DNA of 37,664 nt from an uncultured Bacteroidota bacterium (GTDB taxonomy: Bacteria > Bacteroidota > Bacteroidia > Flavobacteriales > Flavobacteriaceae). Of the stretch, positions 24,214-33,718 are shown one piece after another. A program made the position numbers and the translations under genes. Numbering within the stretch: the stretch's first letter is position 1; the number at the start of each line of letters is the position of its first letter. The stretch lies in NCBI GenBank assembly GCA_913062555.1, contig CAJXVU010000032.1, positions 1 to 37,664 on the forward strand, written 5' to 3'. The notes beneath the pieces were generated by a model. It was not told the DNA's origin and made no database searches. It was given only the letters and a program-made list of their open reading frames with translations.

Positions 24214-25176
24214 ATGCCAATATTAGCTTCATCTTACAATCTCCCTTTTATATTAAAAAGCGGTTTTATTTCAACGGTTTATTCTGGTCTTTTTAGAAAA
24301 GTAACCGGCGTAATACAAAAAAGGGAACGACTTATATTGAGCGATACCGATTTTTTAGATTTAGATTGGAGTTATGCTGCACAACGCAGTAATAGACTAG
24401 TCATTATATTACATGGTTTAGAAGGCAATGCACAACGGCCATATATGTTAGGCGCGGCGAAATCATTTGTTGATCATGGTATTGATGCGGTTTGTATGAA
24501 TTTTAGAGGCTGTAGCGGCGAGGCAAATCTAAAATTTAAATCTTATCATTCAGGAGAAACAAAAGACCTTTCCGAAGTTATTGATCATATAGTTGCAACA
24601 AGAGTCTATGATGAAATATATATTAATGGGTTTAGCTTAGGAGGGAATGTTGCATTAAAGTATTTAGGTGAAGGCAATCATATTCCAAAACAAATAAAAG
24701 GATCAGTCGTAGTTTCGGTGCCATGTTTTTTGAAAGGTTCGTCAAAAGAGCTCCATAGCATTATAAATAAACCTTATGCCATCCGATTTTTAAGGCATTT
24801 GATTCATCGATTGAAACAAAAGCAAAAAGTTTTTCCAGATTTGATTTCAAAAAAGGAGATTAAATCTATTAAAACCTTAAAAGATTTTGATGAAGTCTAT
24901 ACCGCAAAGGCACATGGCTTTGCCGATGCTTCAGATTATTATACAAAGTCAAGTAGTTTGCAAAATCTCAAACATATCAAGCTGCCCACTTTAATCATTA
25001 ATGCGACCAACGATTCATTTTTATCTTCAGAATGTTACCCCATAAAGGCCGCCGAATCTAATAATTATCTACACTTAGAAATGCCAAAATTTGGCGGACA
25101 CGTTGGATTTTATGATTCAACAAATCTATATTACAACGAAAAGCGTGCATTAGAATTTATTAATGCAAAAAAATAA
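24214..25176 (+). CDS. YheT-like alpha/beta hydrolase
   Basis: A 320-residue alpha/beta-hydrolase of the YheT/ABHD1-ABHD3 group, predicted cytoplasmic or membrane-associated. The strand-turn VIILHGLEGNAQRPYM contains the oxyanion region, and MNFRGCSGEAN the RG-x-SG signature of the group. The nucleophile is Ser141 in NGFSLGG. The likely triad partners are Asp267 in NATNDSFL and His296 in FGGHVGF. Relatives act on short-chain esters or lipids, but the physiological substrate is unknown. It begins four bases after tilS and is probably co-transcribed with it. A 165-bp gap with only a weak GCGC hairpin separates it from the receptor operon. Confidence 0.88.
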   Translation: MPILASSYNLPFILKSGFISTVYSGLFRKVTGVIQKRERLILSDTDFLDLDWSYAAQRSNRLVIILHGLEGNAQRPYMLGAAKSFVDHGIDAVCMNFRGCSGEANLKFKSYHSGETKDLSEVIDHIVATRVYDEIYINGFSLGGNVALKYLGEGNHIPKQIKGSVVVSVPCFLKGSSKELHSIINKPYAIRFLRHLIHRLKQKQKVFPDLISKKEIKSIKTLKDFDEVYTAKAHGFADASDYYTKSSSLQNLKHIKLPTLIINATNDSFLSSECYPIKAAESNNYLHLEMPKFGGHVGFYDSTNLYYNEKRALEFINAKK

Positions 25177-25341
25177 CAATTCTTTCTCGCAAAGTACTTA
25201 GCTAATCACATCCTGTATTTGAGGGCGCTTTCGCGCATATATTTTGGAAATATCAAGAAATGCATCTGGTAAAACATTATCGGAATTAACATAGGGTATT
25301 GTATTGTCTTGTAATTTAACAAAAAATTAACCAACCTTTAA

Positions 25342-28122
25342 ATGAGATATATCATCACTGCAATTCTCGTGCTAACCTTTTTTCAATCGATTAGCCAGAA
25401 TCAAGAATTAGAAATTTCACTTTCTTTTGAAAATACTGAAATAAAAGAGGTCTTATTTCAAATTGAAAGTAAAATAAATTTAAAGTTTTATTATGTTGAT
25501 GCATGGATAAAAAACAAAAAGGTAACAGGCAGTTATATCAATGCTCATGTTAATAAAATTCTAGATGATATTTTTAAAGATTCAAATATTAACTATTATA
25601 TTTTCAATGAAAGCAAAGTTGTTTTAACTCAAAATAACAGAATTTATAATGCACTTCCTGAAGGTTTCTTTGGATTGGAAGTGGATACCATTTCTGATTC
25701 CAATGAGGTCGTTAATAAAGTCGTTCCTCAAGAAATAAATCCGATATTTTATAATGAAGAACGAACAACTTCACCTGAGAAAGTAGAAGTCGTTAGAATT
25801 GGGAAAGAAGACCAAAACAACCTGAGTAAAGTATTTAAATTATCTGGTGTAGTAAAAGATGATGCTACTGGTGAACCAATTCCTAATGTTGCCATAATTG
25901 TTAAAGGAAAAAGGGTTGGTACTGTTACAACAAAAGAAGGCTATTATGAACTTAAGCTCTCTCCAGGTTTAAATATACTTGAAACAAGTTCTTTGGGCAC
26001 AATTAGTTCACAAAAGAAGGTTATTATTTATAATAATGGATTCCTAGATTTTGATTTGAAAGAAGGCTATGAAACGCTAGATGTGGTACTATTAGAGGCT
26101 GATATAGACAAAAATGTTAAGGAGACCAATACTGGTGTCACTAAAATTGAAGTCAAGGAAATAAAAAATATTCCGTTAGTTCTTGGAGAAAGAGATATTT
26201 TGCAAGTAGCGACCACTTTACCTGGAATTTCAAAAACAGGTGAAGGCTCTTCTGGTTATAATGTGAGAGGTGGTAAGGAAGATCAGAACTTGATTCTTCT
26301 CGACAATGGAGTTATTTATAATCCAGCCCACTTTTTTGGCATTTTCTCGGCATTAAATCCGTATACCACTGGTGATGTAAATATCTATAAAGGAAATATT
26401 CCTGCAGAGCATGGTGGACGCTTATCTTCAGTTTTTGAAATCAGTACAAAAGATGCCAATACAGAGAATTTTGCAGCGGAGGTTTCATTAGGTCCCGTAA
26501 CTAGTAATATTACTGTGGAGGTTCCTATTGTTAAAGATAAAGCGGGTTTAATTGTTGGTGGACGTGGTACGTATTCTGGTTGGATATTACGCTCATTAGA
26601 TGAAGAATCATTAAGAAAGAGTGAGGCTAGTTTTTACGATGTCATCGCTAAGTACAATCATAAAATTAATGATAATAATGATATTAAGGCGACTGCTTAT
26701 TATAGTCGAGATGCATTTAGTATTACATCAGACTCTTTGTATAGTTATAGCAATCGATTATTTTCTTTTCAATGGAAACATAAGCTAAATGATAAAAGTA
26801 ATGCCAATTTAATTCTCGCTAATAGTGAGTATAAATTTGATATTGAATATGATGGTGATTTTAATAGAAATTTTGATCTTGGTTATAAAATCAGTGAAAC
26901 ACATTTGAAATTGCTATTTGATTATAAACTGGATAATGATGTTAAGTTTAACTACGGTATTTCAGGTAAATTATATGGTGTAAACCCAGGTAGTATACAG
27001 CCTAAAGGCAGTAATTCAATTATAGATCCTTTAGTATTACCTGAGGATAGAGGCCTTGAAACTGCAGCCTTTTTATCAGGTGATTTTAATTTAGGAGATA
27101 AGTTTACTATTAATGCAGGGTTGAGATATTCTTGGTATGCCTTTTTAGGAGAAGCTAGTCAAAATAATTATGCTGAAGGTGTTCCCAAAACAGAGGGCAC
27201 ATTACTTGGTACCGAGCATTTTGGTAAAAATGATGTGGTTAAATCTTATGGAGGCCCGGAAGTTAGAGTGTCTGCAAGATATTTCTTAACACCAGAAACC
27301 TCAATTAAGGCCAGTTATAATAGTACTTTTCAATTCATTCATACCTTATCTAATAATACGACGGTATCACCAACTGATACCTGGAAACTTTCCGATTTAA
27401 ATATAAAACCTCAGGAAGCCAATCAATACGCTTTTGGAGTTTATCAAAATTTAGATGACAACACCTTTGAGTTAAGTGTTGAAGGCTACTATAAAACTTC
27501 AAAAAACATTCTAGATTATAAGGTTGGAGCTCAGTTGCTTTTAAGTGAGAACATTGAAACCGAGATTCTTCAAGGTGAAGGCAAAGCTTATGGTGTTGAA
27601 TTTTTATTAAAAAAGACGAAAGGAAAGCTTAATGGATGGTTGGGGTATACTTATTCAAAATCGTTAATTAAATTGGATAGTGAGTTTAATGATGAACGTG
27701 TAAATAACGGGGAATATTTTGCATCTAATTTTGATAAGCCACATGATTTAAGCATCGTTGCAAATTATAAATTAACTCAGCGTTTTAGCCTCTCGACGAA
27801 TTTCTCATATCAAACAGGGCGGCCTGTAACATATCCAGTAGGGAGATATTTCTTTAATAATGCGGAATATGTATTGTATAGCGACCGAAATAAATTTAGA
27901 ATCCCCGACTACTACCGATTAGATATAGGCGTCAATATTGAAGGCAATCATAAAATTAAGAAGTTTACCCATAGTTTTTGGAATTTTTCAATCTACAATG
28001 TATTGGGTAGAAACAATCCGTATTCCGTGTTTTTTGTTACGGAGTCTGGGGAGCTGAAAGCTTATAAAAGCTCAATTTTTTCGGTACCAGTACCAACATT
28101 GACATTTAACTTTAAATTTTAA
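25342..28122 (+). CDS. TonB-dependent outer-membrane receptor with STN domain
   Basis: A 926-residue receptor that starts the five-gene lipoprotein cluster. A signal peptide (1-20) is followed by an STN-like domain at about 23-97 (LEISLSFENTEIKEVLFQIE), a linker, a carboxypeptidase-regulatory domain at 165-250 (SGVVKDDATGEPIPNVAIIV), a plug at about 265-375 (YNVRGGKEDQNLILLDNG, then YKGNIPAEHGGRLSSVFEI) and a barrel of about 550 residues. Such receptors import nutrients using TonB energy. STN domains usually contact a FecR anti-sigma factor, but no FecI/FecR pair is next to this gene. The DUF4249 lipoprotein gene begins nine bases after its stop; receptor plus DUF4249 is a common pairing in Bacteroidota. 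The substrate is not evident. Confidence 0.88.
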   Translation: MRYIITAILVLTFFQSISQNQELEISLSFENTEIKEVLFQIESKINLKFYYVDAWIKNKKVTGSYINAHVNKILDDIFKDSNINYYIFNESKVVLTQNNRIYNALPEGFFGLEVDTISDSNEVVNKVVPQEINPIFYNEERTTSPEKVEVVRIGKEDQNNLSKVFKLSGVVKDDATGEPIPNVAIIVKGKRVGTVTTKEGYYELKLSPGLNILETSSLGTISSQKKVIIYNNGFLDFDLKEGYETLDVVLLEADIDKNVKETNTGVTKIEVKEIKNIPLVLGERDILQVATTLPGISKTGEGSSGYNVRGGKEDQNLILLDNGVIYNPAHFFGIFSALNPYTTGDVNIYKGNIPAEHGGRLSSVFEISTKDANTENFAAEVSLGPVTSNITVEVPIVKDKAGLIVGGRGTYSGWILRSLDEESLRKSEASFYDVIAKYNHKINDNNDIKATAYYSRDAFSITSDSLYSYSNRLFSFQWKHKLNDKSNANLILANSEYKFDIEYDGDFNRNFDLGYKISETHLKLLFDYKLDNDVKFNYGISGKLYGVNPGSIQPKGSNSIIDPLVLPEDRGLETAAFLSGDFNLGDKFTINAGLRYSWYAFLGEASQNNYAEGVPKTEGTLLGTEHFGKNDVVKSYGGPEVRVSARYFLTPETSIKASYNSTFQFIHTLSNNTTVSPTDTWKLSDLNIKPQEANQYAFGVYQNLDDNTFELSVEGYYKTSKNILDYKVGAQLLLSENIETEILQGEGKAYGVEFLLKKTKGKLNGWLGYTYSKSLIKLDSEFNDERVNNGEYFASNFDKPHDLSIVANYKLTQRFSLSTNFSYQTGRPVTYPVGRYFFNNAEYVLYSDRNKFRIPDYYRLDIGVNIEGNHKIKKFTHSFWNFSIYNVLGRNNPYSVFFVTESGELKAYKSSIFSVPVPTLTFNFKF

Positions 28123-28131
28123 GCAATTGAA

Positions 28132-29349
28132 ATGCTAAAAAAGTCAATTAACATATTGAGTGTATTGCTAAGCATTATTGCTGTAAATGGCTGTGTAGAA
28201 ACTTTCGATTTTGAATCGGAAATAGAAGATTTCGATAGTGCTTTGGTCATAGAAGCTACAATTACCAATGAGTTAATATTCCAAGAGATATCATTGTCAA
28301 GAACGTTTCAATTAGATACGATACCTTCTTTCCCAGAAAGTAATGCGAGGGTTAAGATTATAGACGACCACCGAAACGAATTTAATTTTGAGGAAAATGA
28401 ACTGGGAACCTACATTTCTACAAAACTTTTCGCTGCCGAACCAAATCGCGATTACCAATTGGAAATTGAAACCAGTAATGGAAGATTATACAGTTCAAAG
28501 ATGATGCAATTAACACAAGCAACAAATATTGAAACATTAGCAGTAGAAAGAGGAATTAGGGATGATGGTATTGAAGGTGTTTCAATTTATGTTGATAGCC
28601 ATGACACTACGGGGAATTCTAAGTATTATCGATATACTTATGAAGAAACCTATAAAATTATTGCGCCTAGTTATTCGGCTTACGAAATTGTATTTAATGA
28701 AGGCTCTTTTGTTGATTACCAAATACTTTTACGTTCAGAACCAGAACAGACATGCTATAATACGGTAAAATCTAATCGTATAATACTAAATAATACTACC
28801 AATTTAGCAGTGGACAATGTAGATCACTTTTTGGTGAGATTTATTGGGCGAGATAATTACATTATGTCCTATCGGTATTCTATTTTGGTAAAACAATATG
28901 TTCAATCTTTTGAAGCCTATTCTTATTATAGCACCTTAAAAGATTTGTCTGAATCGGAAAGTTTGTTGTCTCAAAATCAGCCAGGTATTGTTATAGGTAA
29001 TGTGTTTTCAAAAGCGAATACTAATGAAAAAGTTTTAGGCTATTTTGAAGTGTCTTCAGTTCATAAAAAGCGTGTTTATTTTAATTATGATGACTTATTC
29101 TCAGGAGAAGATTTACCACCTTACGCAGTTGGGTGTGACACTTATTTCGCACCAGCAGTAGGTGGTGAAACGACAAGCCATCCTTTATACGATCATATAG
29201 CAGCTGGATTTCAATATTTTGAGACCTATGACAGTAATTTTACATTTCCCATTTTCCCTTTAGAGGGACCTGAAGTACTCATTACACGTGAGTGTGGAGA
29301 TTGTACTGCATTGGGGAGCACTGATATACCAGAATTTTGGATAGAATAA
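28132..29349 (+). CDS. DUF4249 lipoprotein, copy 1
   Basis: A 405-residue lipoprotein lipidated at the cysteine of IIAVNGC. The residues after it, VETFDFESE, are rich in acid, as in the export signals that send flavobacterial lipoproteins to the cell surface. The protein is predicted to be mostly beta, with an Ig-like start (ALVIEATITNELIFQEI). Family landmarks are GNSKYYRYTYEETYKI, TCYNTVKSN, DNYIMSYRYSILVKQYVQS, the VGC near the end, ECGDCTALGS and the final PEFWIE. The function of DUF4249 is unknown; its constant partnership with TonB receptors suggests a surface-exposed substrate-binding or lid role. It is nine bases after the receptor and four bases before the next copy, so it is co-transcribed. 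Confidence 0.9.
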   Translation: MLKKSINILSVLLSIIAVNGCVETFDFESEIEDFDSALVIEATITNELIFQEISLSRTFQLDTIPSFPESNARVKIIDDHRNEFNFEENELGTYISTKLFAAEPNRDYQLEIETSNGRLYSSKMMQLTQATNIETLAVERGIRDDGIEGVSIYVDSHDTTGNSKYYRYTYEETYKIIAPSYSAYEIVFNEGSFVDYQILLRSEPEQTCYNTVKSNRIILNNTTNLAVDNVDHFLVRFIGRDNYIMSYRYSILVKQYVQSFEAYSYYSTLKDLSESESLLSQNQPGIVIGNVFSKANTNEKVLGYFEVSSVHKKRVYFNYDDLFSGEDLPPYAVGCDTYFAPAVGGETTSHPLYDHIAAGFQYFETYDSNFTFPIFPLEGPEVLITRECGDCTALGSTDIPEFWIE

Positions 29350-29353
29350 AACT

Positions 29354-30562
29354 ATGAAGCTAACATCAATACATATAAAATTAAAGGTAATGCAATCCAT
29401 AATTGGGCTTTTGGGAGTCATCTGCTTTAGCTGTGTAGAGACCTTCGATTTTGAGTCAGAGTTAGGCACATTTGAAAGTATATTGGTTATTGAAGCAACC
29501 ATAACTAATGAGCTAAAAAAGCAAGAAATTTTGTTATTGAGAACATTTAAGTTGGGAGAAGACGGGCCATCACCTGAAAGCGGAGCAAAAGTTAAAGTTG
29601 TTGATGATGCTAATAATGAATATGTATTTAGAGAATCAGATTCGGCAGGTATATATATATCCACTATAGCATTCGCTGCCAAACGGAGATTCGTCTATAC
29701 ACTACAAATAGCAACCAATAATGGTAAAGAATACAGCTCGACTTCAATGCAGTTGCCCAATGAAACTACTATTGATAATTTATATGCTATAAGAGATTTT
29801 AATGAAGACGGAGAGGAAGGCGTCTCAATTTATGTAGATAGTTATGACGCAACTGGAAATTCACAATATTATCGATATGAATATGAAGAAGCCTATAAAA
29901 TTATTTCACCAAAATGGATTAGTGAGGACTTAAAATGTATTGAAACAGAATTTGGTGTAGAATTTGTTTTTCAACCGCGACCAGTTGGAGAATTACTTTG
30001 TTTTAACGTTGTAAAATCTAAAGACATATTAATAACAAATACTCTTGATTTAATGGAAGACAGATTAGACCAGCATAGAGTATTGTTTTTAAATAGAAAT
30101 AATTATATCATATCACATCGCTATTCAATAGAAGTCAAACAATATATACAATCTAGAGAGGCTTATGTATATTACGAAACTCTAAAGGAGATGTCACAAT
30201 CTGAAAGCTTGCTTTCAGAGAATCAGCCAGGATTTATAGTTGGAAATATAAGTTCTGTTGCTCAACAGAGTGAAAAAGTGGTCGGTTTTTTTGAGGTCAC
30301 AGCAGTAGATACAAAGCGGATATATTTTAATTATAAAGATCTATTTCCGGGTGAGCTATTACCTCCTCATGCTACAGGTTGTGAACCATTTTCCCCAAGA
30401 CCTGAAGGGCTATGTGATGCATTAAAACAAGGAAAAAAGTTTTGGGAATTATTTCCAAATCATCACCCAGTATTTGAAAGCTTTGTTTTCCTCGTTCCTG
30501 GTGAATGTGGGGATTGTACAACCTTGGGAGAAACTGAAAAACCAGAATTTTGGATAGATTAA
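29354..30562 (+). CDS. DUF4249 lipoprotein, copy 2
   Basis: A 402-residue paralogue of the preceding protein. The lipobox ends GVICFSC and is followed by the same VETFDFESE. The annotated ATG at 29354 gives a 26-residue signal peptide; an in-frame ATG at 29390 gives a shorter one (MQSIIGLLGVICFSC) and could be the true start. It keeps LCFNVVKSK, NNYIISHRYSIEVKQYIQS, the TGC cysteine, ECGDCTTLGE and the final PEFWID. It has an extra cysteine in EGLCDALKQG that the other copies lack, and a shorter segment before the CGDC motif. Silent codon differences from copy 1 show the duplication is old. Confidence 0.88.
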   Translation: MKLTSIHIKLKVMQSIIGLLGVICFSCVETFDFESELGTFESILVIEATITNELKKQEILLLRTFKLGEDGPSPESGAKVKVVDDANNEYVFRESDSAGIYISTIAFAAKRRFVYTLQIATNNGKEYSSTSMQLPNETTIDNLYAIRDFNEDGEEGVSIYVDSYDATGNSQYYRYEYEEAYKIISPKWISEDLKCIETEFGVEFVFQPRPVGELLCFNVVKSKDILITNTLDLMEDRLDQHRVLFLNRNNYIISHRYSIEVKQYIQSREAYVYYETLKEMSQSESLLSENQPGFIVGNISSVAQQSEKVVGFFEVTAVDTKRIYFNYKDLFPGELLPPHATGCEPFSPRPEGLCDALKQGKKFWELFPNHHPVFESFVFLVPGECGDCTTLGETEKPEFWID

Positions 30563-30574
30563 TAAAATAATTAT

Positions 30575-31813
30575 ATGAATATTAAAATACATCAAAGAAA
30601 TTATAATAGCATTAGTCTAATTTGTTTGGCTTTAATTGTTGGATTGAGCAGTTTTGGCTGTGTTGAAACTTTCGATTTCGAATCTGAGGTCGAAAGTTTT
30701 GAAAGTACTTTGGTTGTTGAGGCAACAATTACAAATGAATTGAAGCAACAAAAAATCTTAATATCAAGATCATTTCCTTTAGATACAATACTTCATTCAC
30801 CTGAAAGAAACGCTAATGTTAAAGTTGTAGACGATGCTCAAAACGAATATGTTTTTCATGAAACCGAATCTGGAACCTATATTTCTATCACAGAATTTAA
30901 TGCCCAATCCAATCGTGAATATAAATTGCTAATCACAACGAGTGATGGGAGCAGTTATGCATCAAATCCAGAGAATTTAACACAAACAACAGGAATAGAT
31001 AATTTATATGCTCTCAGAGATTTTAATGAAAATAATGATGAAGGGATGTCAATTTATGTTGATAGTTATGATTCCACAGGAAACTCACGGTTTTATAGAT
31101 ATACCTACGTAGAAACTTTTAAAATAATAGCTCCTAAGTGGAGTATTTTAGATCTTGTTCCAGTATCATTAAATCCTCCTGAAGTTAGATTTGAAACTAA
31201 ATCTGAAGAACAACAAATTTGTTATGGTACCAGTCAATCAAATGCTATAATATTAGCTAATACTACTAATTTTATTGAAGACCGACTTGAAAAGCAACGG
31301 GTTCACTTTATCAATCGGAATAATTACGTTTTGTCACATCGATACTCCATATTGGTTAGGCAATATGTGCAATCAGGAGCAGCGCATGCGTTTTACAGAG
31401 CGCTAAAGGAAATATCAGAATCGGAGAGTTTATTGACTCAAACACAACCGGGATTTTTATTAGGAAATATGCACTCTGAACAAAGTGAAGACGAACGCGT
31501 ATTGGGATATTTTGAGGTCTCGTCGGTAACGTCTAAACGTATGTTTTTCAACTATGCCGATTTATTTCCAGGTGAAGTATTGCCTCCATACGCCATTAGC
31601 TGTAGCGGTTTATTTGCTCCAGCTTTAGCAACACCGGCAATTCCACCTGCATCTCCATTAATAGAACATTTGAACCGGGGGTTTAAGTATTCTGAAGATA
31701 ATCCTGAACCTGGAGGTGTGAACGGTCCTGGAAATTATTTATTGGTACAGCCTAAATGTGGGGATTGTAGGACTTTAGGAAGTAATATAGTGCCAGATTT
31801 CTGGATTGAATAA
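30575..31813 (+). CDS. DUF4249 lipoprotein, copy 3
   Basis: A 412-residue paralogue. The lipobox is SSFGC followed by VETFDFESE. It shares FYRYTYVETFKIIAPK, ICYGTSQSN, NNYVLSHRYSILVRQYVQS, the SC cysteine before GLFAPAL, KCGDCRTLGS and the final PDFWIE. Before CGDC it has a proline- and alanine-rich insert (ATPAIPPASP) shared in part with copies 1 and 4, where this region is the most variable of the protein. It starts 12 bases after copy 2, and a 94-base gap separates it from the macroglobulin-like protein. Confidence 0.88.
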   Translation: MNIKIHQRNYNSISLICLALIVGLSSFGCVETFDFESEVESFESTLVVEATITNELKQQKILISRSFPLDTILHSPERNANVKVVDDAQNEYVFHETESGTYISITEFNAQSNREYKLLITTSDGSSYASNPENLTQTTGIDNLYALRDFNENNDEGMSIYVDSYDSTGNSRFYRYTYVETFKIIAPKWSILDLVPVSLNPPEVRFETKSEEQQICYGTSQSNAIILANTTNFIEDRLEKQRVHFINRNNYVLSHRYSILVRQYVQSGAAHAFYRALKEISESESLLTQTQPGFLLGNMHSEQSEDERVLGYFEVSSVTSKRMFFNYADLFPGEVLPPYAISCSGLFAPALATPAIPPASPLIEHLNRGFKYSEDNPEPGGVNGPGNYLLVQPKCGDCRTLGSNIVPDFWIE

Positions 31814-31907
31814 AATTGAACAACTATAAAATGAGTCATATATATCAATAAAATTATTCAAGATAATTGATGCTTATTAGATATGACAATATAAAATAAT
31901 AGAACAG

Positions 31908-33710
31908 ATGAAAAAACATGTATTTAAATTAGTAGTTATTTTTTGTATCGTACATCATTTTAGTTATGCTCAACATATCTTAAAAGATTCTAATGATGTG
32001 GCCTGGTATATGAGTATTCCTCAAGAAAATGTGTTTGTTCATCATAACACCTCGTTATTGTTAACAGGAGAGTATTTATACTATAGATTATACTGTTTTA
32101 ACTCTAATTCCAATAAGTTAAGTGAGGTAAGTAAAATTGGTTATGTGGAATTAATAGCAGAAAATGGGGCTTCTATATTCAAACATAAGATCAAGTTGGA
32201 AAAGGGCCGTGGACAAGGCGATTATTTTGTGCCGACCTCAGTTCCATCAGGAAATTATAAACTTTTAGCCTATACACAATGGATGCGAAATGGTGAAGAA
32301 AATCTTTTTTTTAGTTCAGATATCAGTATTGTAAATCCATATAGAGGAGATCAAAGTGAAATCTTTATCGTTGATTCTGAGTCAAAAAACAATTTGAATA
32401 ATGATTCCAAAAACATGAATTCTTCATCGTCAACGAATAAAGTGTCACAAAATCAAATTGATGATAGAATAATGATAAGCCCTAATTCTAAATCATATGC
32501 GAACAGATCTAAAGTATCAGTAGTTATTAAAGGACTTAGTGGTATAAATAGTTTGGGTAATTATTCGGTTTCTGTTAGGAAAATTGATACCATAATTAAA
32601 CCAATCATGCCTATCGCAACAAATTATGCATCGCTTTATTCAAGTACTAAAAGTCAAAATAAAGAAGTAAATGACGAAATATTTATGCCAGAGTTTAAAG
32701 GCGAGATGATTACAGGGAAAATCATTGATAAAAGGACTATGAATATTGTTTCTAATAAAGATGTTACTTTGTCAATAATTAATAATGAAAGCATTTTAGA
32801 TATTACAACTACTAATGAAAATGGTGTTTTTTATTTTCATATAAATGCTGATTATAATGGAGATGAGGCTATTTTACAGGTTTTAGATGAAAACCCTGAA
32901 AATTATAATATTGAGATAAACGAACATCAAGCTATTGAACATCAAGGCTTGAATTTTAATCAGTTTAAAATCACTTCAGATATGAAGGATTTAATTTTGG
33001 AACGCAGTATTAATAATCAAATCCAAAACGGTTATTTTAGTGTAAAACCTGATACTGTAAAGACAATGGTTTCTGATCCGCCATTTTATGGAAATCATCA
33101 GGATGAATATTTGCTGGATGATTATACCCGTTTTCCAACCGTAAGTGAAACAGTAATTGAAGTTATTGAACATGCATGGTCTAGAAAAAATAAGGCTGGT
33201 CACAAAGAACTTATTGTAAGAGGTAGGGAATTTGATCCTTATTTTGGATCTGAACTCCTGCCTGTAGTATTAGTAGATGGTATTTTTATTCAGAATCACG
33301 AAGATATTCTTGAGTACGAAACTAAAAAAGTTAAAAGTATTAATGTGCTTAGAGATGAATATTATTATGGATCTCAAATCTATAAGGGTATCATTTCAAT
33401 GACGACCATTAAAGGAGAGTTTCACAATGAACTTAGTGAGAAATATTTAAGCAAGGTAAAGCTGTTTAAACCTCGATTAAGAAAACATTATTTTAATCAA
33501 TCTTATATGGAAGCAACTAAATCTGAAACAGCGAGAATTCCAGATTATAGACAACAGTTGTTGTGGATGCCTGAATTTGTATTTAATACCAATGAGAAAA
33601 GAATTGAATTTTTCACTTCTGATACTAATGGTATTTTTGAAATTACATTGGAAGGTTTTACAAATAGTGGAGAACCAGTATCTGTTAAGGAAATAATTAC
33701 AGTCAAATAG
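31908..33710 (+). CDS. Secreted protein with macroglobulin-like, Ig-like and plug-like segments
   Basis: A 600-residue exported protein with a signal peptide of about 21 residues ending SYA. Residues 25-145 resemble the MG2 domain of alpha-2-macroglobulin-like proteins (GEYLYYRLYCFN, DYFVPTSVPSGNYKLLAYTQ). About 263-340 is a carboxypeptidase-regulatory-like Ig domain (MITGKIIDKRTMNIVSNKDV). Around 445-505 is a stretch that reads like a TonB-receptor plug (LPVVLVDGIFIQ, VKSINVLRDEYYYGSQIYKG) but no barrel follows. The C-terminal 60 residues look like a further beta domain. No thioester motif was seen. It lies between DUF4249 copies 3 and 4, nine bases before copy 4, so it belongs to the cluster. 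Its role is unknown; a periplasmic or surface scaffold is a guess. Confidence 0.65.
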   Translation: MKKHVFKLVVIFCIVHHFSYAQHILKDSNDVAWYMSIPQENVFVHHNTSLLLTGEYLYYRLYCFNSNSNKLSEVSKIGYVELIAENGASIFKHKIKLEKGRGQGDYFVPTSVPSGNYKLLAYTQWMRNGEENLFFSSDISIVNPYRGDQSEIFIVDSESKNNLNNDSKNMNSSSSTNKVSQNQIDDRIMISPNSKSYANRSKVSVVIKGLSGINSLGNYSVSVRKIDTIIKPIMPIATNYASLYSSTKSQNKEVNDEIFMPEFKGEMITGKIIDKRTMNIVSNKDVTLSIINNESILDITTTNENGVFYFHINADYNGDEAILQVLDENPENYNIEINEHQAIEHQGLNFNQFKITSDMKDLILERSINNQIQNGYFSVKPDTVKTMVSDPPFYGNHQDEYLLDDYTRFPTVSETVIEVIEHAWSRKNKAGHKELIVRGREFDPYFGSELLPVVLVDGIFIQNHEDILEYETKKVKSINVLRDEYYYGSQIYKGIISMTTIKGEFHNELSEKYLSKVKLFKPRLRKHYFNQSYMEATKSETARIPDYRQQLLWMPEFVFNTNEKRIEFFTSDTNGIFEITLEGFTNSGEPVSVKEIITVK

Positions 33711-33718
33711 ATTATTCT

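Noticed and set aside
25221..25236. GCGCTTTCGCGC hairpin after the YheT-like gene as a terminator
   Set aside because: The stem is only four base pairs and no T-tract follows directly.
29260..29682. 140-codon open frame on the minus strand
   Set aside because: Antisense to the end of DUF4249 copy 1 and the start of copy 2; both of those are well supported and the shadow shows no family pattern.
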